Source: JACDAN01 sp963847235 (lineage in GTDB: Bacteria > Actinomycetota > Thermoleophilia > Gaiellales > Gaiellaceae). Taken from it: a stretch of 64,000 nucleotides of DNA. The notes beneath the pieces were generated by a model that did not search any database, had not been told where the DNA came from, and worked only from the letters and a program-made list of their open reading frames with translations. Location: the NCBI GenBank assembly GCA_963847235.1, contig CAWJYU010000015.1:1-64000 (forward strand), in the 5' to 3' direction. Made by a program: the position numbers and the translations under genes. This document shows, one piece after another, positions 36,834 through 45,888 of this stretch (its first letter is position 1; every line of letters starts with the position of its first letter).

Positions 36834-38980
36834 TACGCATCCGTCTTCTGGTCGGGCCAGCGGTGCACGCGGTCGTGACGATGAGGATCGTCGCCCGCGG
36901 CCAGCTCGGCGTCGAGGAGGGTGGCGCAGCCGGGGCAGCAGGACTCGATCAGGAAGAACTCGCCCGACGCGGCGCGATGGGGGCCGACACGCTCGACGGG
37001 CAGCCGGCGCTGAGCGGCGTGGTCCTTCCAGTCCGCCCCGGCCGGGGCGACCTCGGCGCCGCACCAGGTGCACTGCGTCGCACCCTCGGCGGTTCGCTGC
37101 AGGTACTCCGACAGGCGCATGCCCGTGCGCGGCACGTCCACCCGCTCGGGCGGCGGGGTCACCTCGCGGCCGACTCGCTCCGAGCGCAGCTCCCTCCGTC
37201 TCGTGCGCGTCGCCTCGAGGTCCACCGACTCGCCTGTCAGGACGACGCCGTACACGTCCCGCGCCGGCCCCTCGGTGACGAGGCCCGCACGCACGTCCCT
37301 GAGCACCAGCTCGGGGTCACGGTCGAGCGGGTCGCCGTAGCCGCCACCGCCCATGAAGCGGACGTACTGGATGTCGCTCTCGGCGAGCTCGACGTGCCCC
37401 CAGGCCTGATCGACGCGCTCCTCGCCGCGCAGCGCCTCGAGGCGGTCGGGAAGCTCGTCGACGTTGCCGTTACGAAAGGTCGTGTAGCCGACGTTGCAGC
37501 CCGGATAGCCGCCGAAGAGGCCGAGGCTCATCGGTGCGCGGGTGCCCTTGCCGAAGAGCACGAGGCCCATGGGCCCGCTCGTCCCGTGCGGGACGAACGC
37601 GTACTCGTGGCAGACACCGCCGCGATACTTGCCCGGGCCGCCGGAGTCGGGCACCGCCCGGCGGAAGAGGTAGCGAATCGGCGTGTTCAGCTCCTGGCTC
37701 TCCACGTTCGCCCAGCGGGAGACGATGTTGGGGATCTCCCCGCCGAGGTCGACGCCGTCGGCGAACGCGCGCGCGCCGGCGGCGCCGCAGAACGTGTCCG
37801 TCAGCGGGGCGACGAAGAACTCGCCGTCGGCCGTGAACCCGTGCGTCTCGACATGAGCGTGGCTTCCGTGCCAAACCGCGGTCGCGCGGCCGGCATAGCG
37901 CTCGCTCGCGCCGAACATCTTCGAGAGCACGAGCGTCGAGAGGTTGTTGACGATCTGGATCGTGCCCACCGTGGCGATCGAGATCGGAGCCGGCCGGACG
38001 CAGTTGACGATCGTCCCCTCCGGCGCGATCAGCTCGATCGGCCGCGTCACGCCCTCGTTCCAGGTCACGTCCCAGGCGAGCAGCGGGAAGATCGGCGCGA
38101 ACAGGCCGCCCCAGGTCGCCCAGTACGAGCAGTTGACGCCCAGCTCGGCCTGGGGGCTCGAGCCGGTGAAGTCGTAGGTGAGCGTGTCCCCTTCTTTGAT
38201 CGCGGTCAGCTCGACGGTCGCGTTGGCGCCGGGCATGTCGATGTACTCGCGCGCGCGCCATTCGCCGTCCGGGAGCTCCGAGAGTCGGTTTCGCACGAGC
38301 TGCTCGGACTGGCGGATCAGCTCCTCGGACACCGCCTCGACGACGTCGGCGCCGTAGTCGGCGTAGAGCTCGAGCATCCGCTGCTTCGCCACGTGGTTCG
38401 CCGCGAGCTGCGACTTGAGGTCGAGCTGCGTCATGCCCGGGTCGCGCACCATGTTCAGGAACGTGTCGAGGACGTCGCGACGCATGCGACCGCCCTCGAC
38501 GAGCTTCAGTCCCTTCGACTGGAAGCCCTCCTGGTAGTTGTCGCGCGCACTCGGCGAGAACCCGCCCGGGTCGATCGCGCCGATGTCGGTGACGTGGACG
38601 AAGTTGGCCGCGAAGCCGGTCAGCCGCCCCTCGAAGTGGATCGGCGAGATCAGGTAGACGTCCGGCGGGTGCAACGCGGCCGTGTAGGAGTCGTTGAGGA
38701 AGTAGACGTCGTCCTCGTTGATCCCCGGGTCGTCGGCGTAGGTGGCGAGGATGTGCTTCACGGCCTGGGCCGCGCTCGTCAGGTGGTGGAGGAAGCCGAC
38801 GCCCCCGACCATCAGGCCGCCGTCGGCCTTGTACAGCGACGCCATCAGGTCGTGCCCCTCGTTCGTGATCGGCGACCCCGAGACGTTCTCGAGCGCGATG
38901 ATCGCCTCGTCCATCACGCTGTAGAGCTTGTGGCGGATGATCTCGAAGGTGACGGGATCCACGGTGGTCAGTGAGGCCAT
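36833..38980 (-). CDS. hyuB: hydantoinase B subunit fused to acetone carboxylase gamma-like zinc domain
   Basis: 715 residues. Hydantoinase_B domain (about 1-560; DPVTFEIIRHKLYSVMDEA, VYFLNDSYTAALHPPDV, HVTDIGAIDPGGF, GGYPGCNVGYTTF, GGGGYGDPLDRDPELV) followed by a ~100-residue C-terminal part with CTWCGAEV and CCPGCATLLDAELA, resembling the acetone carboxylase gamma subunit. ATP-dependent opening or carboxylation of a small ring or ketone is the family theme. Coupled with hyuA downstream. Substrate unknown. Confidence 0.9.
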   Translation of the reverse strand: MASLTTVDPVTFEIIRHKLYSVMDEAIIALENVSGSPITNEGHDLMASLYKADGGLMVGGVGFLHHLTSAAQAVKHILATYADDPGINEDDVYFLNDSYTAALHPPDVYLISPIHFEGRLTGFAANFVHVTDIGAIDPGGFSPSARDNYQEGFQSKGLKLVEGGRMRRDVLDTFLNMVRDPGMTQLDLKSQLAANHVAKQRMLELYADYGADVVEAVSEELIRQSEQLVRNRLSELPDGEWRAREYIDMPGANATVELTAIKEGDTLTYDFTGSSPQAELGVNCSYWATWGGLFAPIFPLLAWDVTWNEGVTRPIELIAPEGTIVNCVRPAPISIATVGTIQIVNNLSTLVLSKMFGASERYAGRATAVWHGSHAHVETHGFTADGEFFVAPLTDTFCGAAGARAFADGVDLGGEIPNIVSRWANVESQELNTPIRYLFRRAVPDSGGPGKYRGGVCHEYAFVPHGTSGPMGLVLFGKGTRAPMSLGLFGGYPGCNVGYTTFRNGNVDELPDRLEALRGEERVDQAWGHVELAESDIQYVRFMGGGGYGDPLDRDPELVLRDVRAGLVTEGPARDVYGVVLTGESVDLEATRTRRRELRSERVGREVTPPPERVDVPRTGMRLSEYLQRTAEGATQCTWCGAEVAPAGADWKDHAAQRRLPVERVGPHRAASGEFFLIESCCPGCATLLDAELAAGDDPHRHDRVHRWPDQKTDA

Positions 38981-39010
38981 CCGGGCGATCCCTCCTCCTC
39001 GGCGGTCGAC

Positions 39011-39814
39011 TCAGACACGGCCGAACAACCCCGCTCGGTCGCGCCCGCCGGTGCCGGAGACGAGTGCGCGGATCAGCTCGATGGTCAGCTCGGCCAGCTT
39101 GTCGTAGCTCGCCTCGCCCTCCTCGGCAGTTGCCTCCGCCGGGGAGCCGCAGTAGGCCTGCGCGAGCCCCATGTCACGGAAGTCCTTCATCCCGGCCGCG
39201 ATCACCTTCGGCAGGCTGACCCCGACGTAGGGGAGGCTCGCCATCGCCTCGGTGTCGACGAGCTCGGGTTCCTGCGCGAGCACGAGCGAGGTCTCGTAAC
39301 GGCCGGCGTGGCACTCGCCGAGCTTGAACTCCTCCGTCAGCTGCTGCGCCCGCTCTCGCCGGGTCAGGTCGAGGTACCCGGCGCGGATGCCTTCCGCCTC
39401 GAGCTCGTCGAGCGCGCGATGGAGCGTCTGCACGTGCTCGGGCTCGAAGTGGTTGTTGACCAGCACGACGTGGGGGAACCCCTGCGCGGCGAGCGACCTG
39501 CACACGTCGACGACCATGGCGCGCAGCGAGTCCTCGCTGACGTGGATCGCGCCCGCAAAGCCCGCGCTGTAGCGGGTGACGGCGTAGGACAGGGTCGGGA
39601 GGATCAGCACAGCCAGCTCGGGATCGTCCGCGAGCCGGCTCGCCACGCGCTCGCAGATCCCGATCGAGATGATCGGATCGGTCGAGAGCGGCGAGTGCGG
39701 CCCGTGCGGCTCGGTCGAGCCCACCGGCCACAGGAGCACCGGCGTCCTCGCCGAGTCGAGCAGCTCTTGGAGGCGCGTGTAGGTCTGGTCGGCGAAGTAC
39801 GGCGATCCGGTCAC
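39011..39814 (-). CDS. creatininase-family amidohydrolase
   Basis: 267 residues. Metal-binding residues in GSTEPHGPHSPLSTD (Glu, His, Asp), the NNHFEPEH segment (where classical members have NGHGGN) and HAGRYETSLVL. Family members cleave creatinine and related cyclic amides, or guanidino/formamido groups in riboflavin-like pathways. Its GTG start overlaps the permease stop by four bases and it lies 30 bases before hyuB, so it likely processes the imported compound with HyuAB. Confidence 0.88.
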   Translation of the reverse strand: MTGSPYFADQTYTRLQELLDSARTPVLLWPVGSTEPHGPHSPLSTDPIISIGICERVASRLADDPELAVLILPTLSYAVTRYSAGFAGAIHVSEDSLRAMVVDVCRSLAAQGFPHVVLVNNHFEPEHVQTLHRALDELEAEGIRAGYLDLTRRERAQQLTEEFKLGECHAGRYETSLVLAQEPELVDTEAMASLPYVGVSLPKVIAAGMKDFRDMGLAQAYCGSPAEATAEEGEASYDKLAELTIELIRALVSGTGGRDRAGLFGRV

Positions 39815-40890
39815 GACGCTTTCCCCTCCTCTGGTGTGGGCTCCGAGGTCGACGTCGGGCCGTGCCCGAAGCCCCTGAGCCGTCGCAGGCGTCCTCCAGG
39901 CCCCTGTTGGAGCAGGTCGATTGCGATCGCCAGGATCAGGATCACTCCGGTCACGACCTGCTGCCAGAAGCTCGAGACGCCCGCGATCGAGAGCCCGTTC
40001 TGGAGCGTTCCGATGAAGAGCACGCCGACCGCCGTCCCCGTCACCCCGCCCAGTCCGCCGAGGAAGCTCGTGCCCCCGAGCAGGACCGCGGCGGCGGCGT
40101 CGAGCGGCGTGTTCACGCCGACCAGAGGGCTGGCCGCACCGAGACGGCCCGCCTGGATGACGCCGCCGATCCCCGCGCACAGGCCCGCAATCGCGTAGAC
40201 CAGGATCAGCGTCCTGGCGACGTTGATCCCGGAGAGGCGTGCGGCGGTGATGTTGCCGCCTACGGCATAGACGTCCCGGCCGAAGTAGGTCCAGCGGAGG
40301 ACGACGAGGGCGATGAGGTACGTCGCCGCCATGATCCAGATCGGATAGGCGATGCCGAGGAACTTCCCGAACGCGATCGCGTCGATGAAGCTCGAGGTGA
40401 TGTAGGTCGTCTCGGTGTCCGACCAGATGTTCACGACGCCCCGGTAGATCGACAGCGTGCCGAGGGTGACGACGAAGAACGACAGGCCCAGGCGGCCGAT
40501 CAACACGCCGTTGACGGCGCCGCCCAGCAGCGCCGCTATCAGGCAGGTCCCGACAACCGCGAGCGGGGCCGGCAGGCCGACGTCGTTGAACAGCTCCGAG
40601 AGGATGATCCCCGAGAGCGCCAGCAGTGAGCCGACCGAGAGGTCGATCCCGCCCGTGAGCACGACGAAGGTCATCCCGATCGAGACCACGAACAGGATCG
40701 AGCTGCCGGTGAGGAGGTTCTCGATGTTCGCCTGCGAGAAGAAGTCCGGCTGGGTGAGCGAGAAGAAGACGAAGATCCCGACGAGCAGCACGAGCACGAC
40801 CGCGAAGCGGCTCGCGGCCGTCCAGATGCCCGCGGCCCGGTCGACCATCGCCTGGCGCTCCGGGTCGCGCACCTCGGCCTCGGCCGTCAC
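39811..40890 (-). CDS. ABC transporter permease (RbsC type)
   Basis: 359 residues, about ten membrane helices. Family landmarks GGIDLSVGSLLALSG, GGAVNGVLIGRLGLSFFVVTLG, FGRDVYAVGGNITAARLSGI, LLGGTSFLGGLGGVTGTAVG. Cytoplasmic tail rich in Arg and Gly. GTG start overlaps the ATPase stop (GTGA). Intact, in contrast to the permease of the first transporter operon. Confidence 0.93.
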   Translation of the reverse strand: MTAEAEVRDPERQAMVDRAAGIWTAASRFAVVLVLLVGIFVFFSLTQPDFFSQANIENLLTGSSILFVVSIGMTFVVLTGGIDLSVGSLLALSGIILSELFNDVGLPAPLAVVGTCLIAALLGGAVNGVLIGRLGLSFFVVTLGTLSIYRGVVNIWSDTETTYITSSFIDAIAFGKFLGIAYPIWIMAATYLIALVVLRWTYFGRDVYAVGGNITAARLSGINVARTLILVYAIAGLCAGIGGVIQAGRLGAASPLVGVNTPLDAAAAVLLGGTSFLGGLGGVTGTAVGVLFIGTLQNGLSIAGVSSFWQQVVTGVILILAIAIDLLQQGPGGRLRRLRGFGHGPTSTSEPTPEEGKAS

Positions 40891-42383
40891 CGGTGGCCTC
40901 CCGCGAAGTGCGCGATCCTGGCCTCGGTCGCGTCGCCGCGTGAAAGCTCGGCGGCGACGCGGCCGCGGAACATCACGAGCACCCGGTCGCACAGCGTCAG
41001 CAGCTCCTGGTTCTCGGACGACGAGACGACGATCGCCACGCCCTGCTCCGCTGCGTCGAAGAGGAGCTGGTAGATCTCGCTCTTCGCGCCGACGTCCACG
41101 CCCCTCGTCGGCTCATCCAGCATCAACACGCGCGGAGACGTCGCGAGCCACTTCCCCAGGACGACCTTCTGCTGGTTGCCGCCCGAGAGCGTGGCGACCG
41201 GGACGCGAGACGAGCTCGCGCGGATGCGCATCCCCTCGAAGGCGTCGCGCACCACGGGCAGCTCCCGCCGCTTTGCCGGCCGCCGGAGCCGTGCGAAGCG
41301 CGACGTCGAGGCCATCACGAGATTCTCGCGGACACTCATCCCGTGGACGAGACCCTGGAGCTTGCGGTCGGCGGGCACGAACGCCACCCCGCCGGCGATC
41401 GCCTGGCGCGGGTTGCCGAAGGTGACCTGCGAGCCGTCGATCTCCACCGTGCCTCCGCTCGGGCGGTGCAGGCCGAACACGAGCTCGAGCAGCTCACTCC
41501 GCCCTGCGCCGATGAGGCCTGCGAGGCCGACGATCTCGCCGGGCTCCACGTCGAGATCGACGCCGGAGACGCTGTGCGGCACGGAGACGCCTCGCAGGCG
41601 GAGCGCGGGGTTCCCGCCGCGGTCCTGCGCCGCCGGCGGCTCGATCTCCTCGAGCGAGCGCCCGACCATGAGCCGGATCAGCGCCGGCCGGTCGAGCTCC
41701 GTAGCCGGTGCCTCTCCCACCGTGCGCCCGTCGCGGAGCACGGTGATGCGATCCGCCAGCTCGAACACCTCTTTCAGCCGGTGCGAGACGAAGATGATCG
41801 CGACGCCGTCGTCCCTCAGCGCCCGAACGCGCCCGAAGAGCGAGGCCACCTCGTCGTCCGTGAGCGAGCTCGTGGGCTCGTCGAGCACGAGGACGCGCGC
41901 GTCGATCGTGAGAGCCCGCGCGATTTCGACCAGCTGCTGCTGATCCGGACGCAGCCGGCGGACGGGCAACGACGGGTCGACGTCGAGTCCCAGCCGGCGC
42001 ACCGCCTCGAGGGCGTGGCGACGGGTTGCGCGCCAGTCGATCACCGGCCCGCGCCGCACCATCCGGTGCCCGAGGAAGACGTTCTCGGTGATCGAGAGGT
42101 CGGGAGCCAGCGTCGTTTCCTGGGTCACGGTCGCAATGCCGCTTCGAAGCGCCTCGGCGGGGTCGCGGAAGTCCACGGGCCGGCCGGCGAGCGACACCGT
42201 GCCGGCGTCCGCCCTGATCTGGCCCGACACGATGTTGAGCAGGGTCGACTTACCCGAGCCGTTCTCGCCGACGAGCGCGTGCACCTCGCCCGGATAGACC
42301 GATATGCGGGCACCCCGGAGCGCGTGGACGCCCCCGTAGCGCTTCTGCAGCGCGGTCGCCTGCAAGAACGGATCCGCGGTCAT
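40887..42383 (-). CDS. ABC transporter ATP-binding protein (two-domain CUT2 type)
   Basis: 498 residues with two cassettes. First: Walker A GENGSGKSTLL, Walker B VLVLDEPTSSL; second: GLIGAGRSELL (degenerate A), LSGGNQQKV signature, Walker B LMLDEPTRGVD. Powers import with the adjacent permease and binding protein. ATG start at 42383 gives the standard N terminus; an in-frame extension to 42419 would add twelve residues without a ribosome site. Confidence 0.94.
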   Translation of the reverse strand: MTADPFLQATALQKRYGGVHALRGARISVYPGEVHALVGENGSGKSTLLNIVSGQIRADAGTVSLAGRPVDFRDPAEALRSGIATVTQETTLAPDLSITENVFLGHRMVRRGPVIDWRATRRHALEAVRRLGLDVDPSLPVRRLRPDQQQLVEIARALTIDARVLVLDEPTSSLTDDEVASLFGRVRALRDDGVAIIFVSHRLKEVFELADRITVLRDGRTVGEAPATELDRPALIRLMVGRSLEEIEPPAAQDRGGNPALRLRGVSVPHSVSGVDLDVEPGEIVGLAGLIGAGRSELLELVFGLHRPSGGTVEIDGSQVTFGNPRQAIAGGVAFVPADRKLQGLVHGMSVRENLVMASTSRFARLRRPAKRRELPVVRDAFEGMRIRASSSRVPVATLSGGNQQKVVLGKWLATSPRVLMLDEPTRGVDVGAKSEIYQLLFDAAEQGVAIVVSSSENQELLTLCDRVLVMFRGRVAAELSRGDATEARIAHFAGGHR

Positions 42384-42432
42384 GTGCTCGGCACGGTGGG
42401 GCAGCGTCGGCCGCCCCACCGCTCCCGCCGGT

Positions 42433-43557
42433 CTATTCGATCTCGTCCAGCTGAGCCTGCCAGCTCGGGATCTCGTCGACGTTGTCCTGATTCACGAGCA
42501 CACCCGGACGGATGACGATCGGGGGCAGAGGAAGATTCTGCTCCGTGATCAGGCTGTAGGCCGCGACGGCCGTCTGGCTGCCGATGCCGATCGGGTCGAC
42601 CTGCACCGTCGCCAGCAGCCTGCCGCTCTTCACGCCCTCGATCCCGTCGCTCGAGCCGTTCAGCCCGACGACGGTGATGTCCCTGCCCGTCGCCCGGGCC
42701 GCGATCACGGCGCCGAGCGCCGAGGGATCGTTGTAGCCGATCACGGAGTCGACCTCCTGGTTGCGCTGGAGCAGCGCATTCCCCGCCTTCTCGCCGCCGG
42801 TGACGTCGTCGGACGGGTTGTCCTGCGTGTCCACCACCGTCAGGCCGTCCTCCTCCGCGTAGAACTGCTGGCGGCCGGTGAGGTACTTGATCGCCGGGAC
42901 CGGGATGCCGATGCCGATCAGGCCGACGTTGGCGTCGGGCTTCTCCTCGGACAGTGCGCTCACCTGGAGGAACGCCTGGATGTCTCGACCCTGCCACACC
43001 TGGGTCGCGATCAGCGGCACCGGGTCCGTGCTGCCGAAGCTCGCGTCGATCGCGATCACGGGAACGTTCTGCTTCTTCGCCTGCTGCAGAACCGGTGTGG
43101 TCGCCTTCGGATCGAGTGGATAGAAGATGATCGCGTTGACGTTCTGCCCGAGCAGCTGCTGCATGTTGGACACCTGCTTGTCCGGACTGAGCGCGTCGTC
43201 GAGAGCGATCACGGTGCAGCCGAGGCCCTCGGCCTCGGCGATGACGGCCTTCTGAACGAAACCGAGGAACTCGTTGGCCGCAACCGGATTCTGGAAGCCG
43301 ATCTTGCAGGTCGTTCCCGACTGCATCGTCGGTTCGTCGTAGGCCGTCGGAAGGTCAGCCTCGACGCCGGAGTAGCCCTCTGGAATGGAGGCGGACTCGC
43401 CGCCCGTGGACGCGCCCCCGCCGCTCGTCTCGGTCGCGACGGATTCGGTGTCGGACGCCGAATCGTCGTCGTCGCCTCCGCAGCCGGCGAGCACGAGGCT
43501 CAAGCCGATGAGCGCGACGGCCGCAAGTGTGGTCGCCCGCCGACGATGATTGAGCAA
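42433..43557 (-). CDS. ABC transporter substrate-binding lipoprotein
   Basis: 374 residues of the RbsB-like Peripla_BP_4 family. TTG start chosen because AAGGAGGAG lies just upstream (43561-43569); an earlier GTG would place that ribosome site inside the gene. Signal peptide with lipobox LVLAGC, Asp/Ser/Gly-rich linker, then CKIGFQNPVAANEFLGFVQKA, VNAIIFYPLDPKATTPVL, VIAIDASFG, GLNGSSDGIEGVKSG. First gene of the hyu operon. Ligand is unknown; a small N-heterocycle or amide is suggested by the enzymes downstream. Confidence 0.92.
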   Translation of the reverse strand: MLNHRRRATTLAAVALIGLSLVLAGCGGDDDDSASDTESVATETSGGGASTGGESASIPEGYSGVEADLPTAYDEPTMQSGTTCKIGFQNPVAANEFLGFVQKAVIAEAEGLGCTVIALDDALSPDKQVSNMQQLLGQNVNAIIFYPLDPKATTPVLQQAKKQNVPVIAIDASFGSTDPVPLIATQVWQGRDIQAFLQVSALSEEKPDANVGLIGIGIPVPAIKYLTGRQQFYAEEDGLTVVDTQDNPSDDVTGGEKAGNALLQRNQEVDSVIGYNDPSALGAVIAARATGRDITVVGLNGSSDGIEGVKSGRLLATVQVDPIGIGSQTAVAAYSLITEQNLPLPPIVIRPGVLVNQDNVDEIPSWQAQLDEIE

Positions 43558-43628
43558 GGTCTCCTCCTTGGTAAGCACTCAGGCTGGAGGGCGACGCCTG
43601 ACGGTGCGCCCATCCAAGGTCGCGGACG

Positions 43629-43657
43629 ATCTGACCACAGCCGGTAGGGCCTGTCAA
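43629..43657 (-). promoter_or_regulatory. promoter of the transporter-creatininase-hyu operon
   Basis: On the minus strand TTGACA (43652-43657) and TCAGAT (43629-43634) are 17 bases apart. Transcription would start about 65 bases before the TTG start of the binding-protein gene. A small palindrome GACCGTCGGTC (43659-43669) touches the upstream edge of the -35 box and may be an operator half. Confidence 0.6.
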
Positions 43658-43673
43658 CGACCGTCGGTCTGGC

Positions 43674-44573
43674 TCAGTCCTGGCTCCGCGCGTAGAAGGA
43701 GCGAATCCCGAAGCCGATCCACTCCGGCTGCTCCCAGTCGGGATGGCGAGCCAGGAACTCCGGCTCCAGCCGGGCGACGGCCTCCTCCACGTCGACCCCC
43801 TCGGCGGCCAGACGAAGCGTCTCGTCTCGGAGCAGCTCGTGAAACTCCCGCGCGGCGGCGATCAGGCCGATGTCCCCGACCGCGCCGTGACCGGGGACGA
43901 CGACGGCAGGCTTCAGCTCCTCGAGCCGGCGCAGGACGTCGATCCAGCGATGCCCGTCCACGTCGGCGTCGTCCGGCGGGAAGTACGGGTAGATGGGGAA
44001 GATCCGCTCCTCGACGAGGTCGCCGGCGAAGAGGATCCGCTCCTCGGGGAGGAAGACGACCTGGTCACTTCGCGTATGGGCCACGCCCCAGGTCCGGAGC
44101 TGCACCGTGCGTCCGCCGAGATCGAGCTCGGTCTCGCCGTCGTAGACCTCGTCCGGATCGACGAGCTCGACCCCCTCGAGCGCCGCCGAGACGGCCGGGC
44201 CGAACGTCCTGAACAGCTCGACGTACCCGTCGCCCTTGTCGTGGAGCTCGTCGCGCTGGGCGCGGTTGTAGACGATCGTGGCCTCGTTCCGGAAGGACTG
44301 AGCGCCGAAGCCGTGCTCGGGATGGAAGTGCGTGATCGTGACCAGCAGCCGCTTCCCCTGCGCCTTCTCCTTCGCGGCGGCGAGGACGCGACTGCCGTTG
44401 GCCGGCCCCATCGCCGTGTCGACGACCAGCACGGCGTCCTCGCCGACGACGATGCCAACGTTCGGCACGAGCGGCACCCGGCGGTCAGGGATCAGCCACA
44501 CACCCGGCGCGATTTCGGTGATGTCCTCTTCGACGACTGTCGGGGCCGGTGCGGTCGGCGCGTCTTCGCTCAT
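43674..44573 (-). CDS. metallo-beta-lactamase-fold hydrolase
   Basis: 299 residues. MBL core: GIVVGEDAVLVVDTAMG, metal motif THFHPEHGFG (HxHxEH rather than the usual HxHxDH), GVAHTRSDQVVFLPEERILFAGD and VVVPGHGAVGD. Possibly an alkyl-sulfatase- or lactonase-like hydrolase; the Asp-to-Glu change at a metal ligand is unusual. ATG start overlaps the stop of the CMD-family gene (ATGA), so the two probably act together. Confidence 0.88.
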   Translation of the reverse strand: MSEDAPTAPAPTVVEEDITEIAPGVWLIPDRRVPLVPNVGIVVGEDAVLVVDTAMGPANGSRVLAAAKEKAQGKRLLVTITHFHPEHGFGAQSFRNEATIVYNRAQRDELHDKGDGYVELFRTFGPAVSAALEGVELVDPDEVYDGETELDLGGRTVQLRTWGVAHTRSDQVVFLPEERILFAGDLVEERIFPIYPYFPPDDADVDGHRWIDVLRRLEELKPAVVVPGHGAVGDIGLIAAAREFHELLRDETLRLAAEGVDVEEAVARLEPEFLARHPDWEQPEWIGFGIRSFYARSQD

Positions 44574-44980
44574 GCGTCCTCCTCGATCCGGTCGAGCTCC
44601 TGTCGCACGATCTCCATTCCGGTGGCGGCGCGCGGAAACCCGACGTACACGGCCAGCAGGGTCGCGAGCGCCTCCAGCTCGTCGCGGTTCGAGCCGTGGT
44701 CGACCGCCCAACGGACGTGGCTGCGAAGCCGATCGTCGACGCCGCCCTGAGCGATCAATGCGGAGACGACGATCAGACTGCGCTCGCGCAGGCTCAGGCT
44801 GTCGTCCGTCCAGGCGCCGCCGGCGGCATTGATCGCCTCGCCGCCGAAGCGCTCGCCGAACCGATCCGCGAACCAATGAGGCACTTCCTCCGGGGCGATT
44901 CCGAGCTGGCTCGCGTACGCACGTAGTCCGCGCTCGTAGCGCTCGTCCGACGGCCCAGGCACGGGCCGAGCGTACGTCAT
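44570..44980 (-). CDS. carboxymuconolactone decarboxylase-family protein
   Basis: 136 residues. CMD-family all-helical fold with LSLRERSLIVVSALIAQGG and HVRWAVDHGSNRDELEALATLLAVYVGFPRA. The CxxC of AhpD-type peroxidase members is absent, so it is of the gamma-carboxymuconolactone decarboxylase (PcaC-like) type. Co-transcribed with the MBL hydrolase; perhaps a lactone decarboxylation/hydrolysis pair (inference). Confidence 0.88.
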   Translation of the reverse strand: MTYARPVPGPSDERYERGLRAYASQLGIAPEEVPHWFADRFGERFGGEAINAAGGAWTDDSLSLRERSLIVVSALIAQGGVDDRLRSHVRWAVDHGSNRDELEALATLLAVYVGFPRAATGMEIVRQELDRIEEDA

Positions 44981-45032
44981 TGAGCCGGACTCGAACCTGC
45001 GACTCCTGGATGCGCTCTCCTGGCCTGCGGGC
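44980..45032 (-). other. degenerate tRNA-like remnant
   Basis: Minus strand reads GGAGAGCGCATCC, typical of the end of a D arm plus 5' anticodon stem, joined directly to GGAGTCGCAGGTTCGAGTCC (variable loop and perfect B-box, 44987-44997) and GGCTCA. The anticodon loop, its 3' stem and the 5' acceptor strand are missing. It looks like a tRNA gene with an internal deletion; not functional. Confidence 0.35.
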
Positions 45033-45045
45033 CAAAAGCGCCCGG

Positions 45046-45783
45046 TCAGTCCGGGTACTCGTCCTTGCGCCAGGCGCGGGGCTCCTCGGGCTCAGGCTTC
45101 GGCGTTCGCTTGAGCAGGAACGAGTTGTACGGGGCGACGAACGGATCGGGCGCCGACACGGTGTAGGTGTGGTACACGCGTCCGTTCTCCCGCGCGAAGG
45201 CGATGAAGCTCGGGTTCTCGCGCAGGCCGTCCTCGAGCTTGGCTCCGACCTGCCTCCCCCAGTCCTCGAGCCACTCGGGTGGGTTCTCGGTCATCTCTGT
45301 GAACTCGGGGATCCCCTGAGCCTGCTCGGGCGTGAAGGCGAGTCCGAAGTCGAAAGGAAACTCCGTCCCGTTGGTCGAGACGTAGGGGAACTCCCAACCC
45401 ATCCGCTCCTTGTAGGCGATGAGCTGATCAATCGGCGCGCGCGAGAAGCAGATCAGCGTCACGTCGCGGTGATTCACATGCACACGCGTCGCGTCGAGCT
45501 CATCCCCCACCATCGTGCAGCCCGGACAGGCGCCGAGCTCGTAGTCGGGGCCGAACATGATGTTGTAGGCGAGAAGCTGCGAGCGCCCGTCGAAGAGCTC
45601 GGCGAGCGTCTTCTTCCCTTCCTCGGTGTCGAACTCGTACTCCTTCTCCACGGGAACCCAGGGAAGCTGACGTCGCTGCTCGGTCACCTTCTGGTCGAGC
45701 TCGGCCTGCTCGGCCTCGAGCTTCGCAAGCTCATCGCGAGCCGTCTGCCATTCCTCGCGGGTTCCGATCGTCTGCTCGGGCAT
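45046..45783 (-). CDS. DUF899 thioredoxin-like protein
   Basis: 245 residues. N-terminal coiled helix (REEWQTARDELAKLEAEQAELDQ), then the DUF899 thioredoxin-like fold with YNIMFGPDYELGACPGCTMVGDEL; the CPGC pair is the redox site (selenocysteine UxxU in SelL relatives). Later FPYVSTNGTEFPFDFG and VYHTYTVSAPDPF. Likely a thiol oxidoreductase of the cytoplasm. ATG start; intact; single gene. Confidence 0.9.
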   Translation of the reverse strand: MPEQTIGTREEWQTARDELAKLEAEQAELDQKVTEQRRQLPWVPVEKEYEFDTEEGKKTLAELFDGRSQLLAYNIMFGPDYELGACPGCTMVGDELDATRVHVNHRDVTLICFSRAPIDQLIAYKERMGWEFPYVSTNGTEFPFDFGLAFTPEQAQGIPEFTEMTENPPEWLEDWGRQVGAKLEDGLRENPSFIAFARENGRVYHTYTVSAPDPFVAPYNSFLLKRTPKPEPEEPRAWRKDEYPD

Positions 45784-45888
45784 CGTGGCGCCTCCTTTGC
45801 CGTTTCGTCACCTCAGCGTAGGCGGCTCGTGGATTCTCGGCGACCGCCTTCGCGACCCGTGAGTTATGACCGCCGCGCCGCGCCGAAC

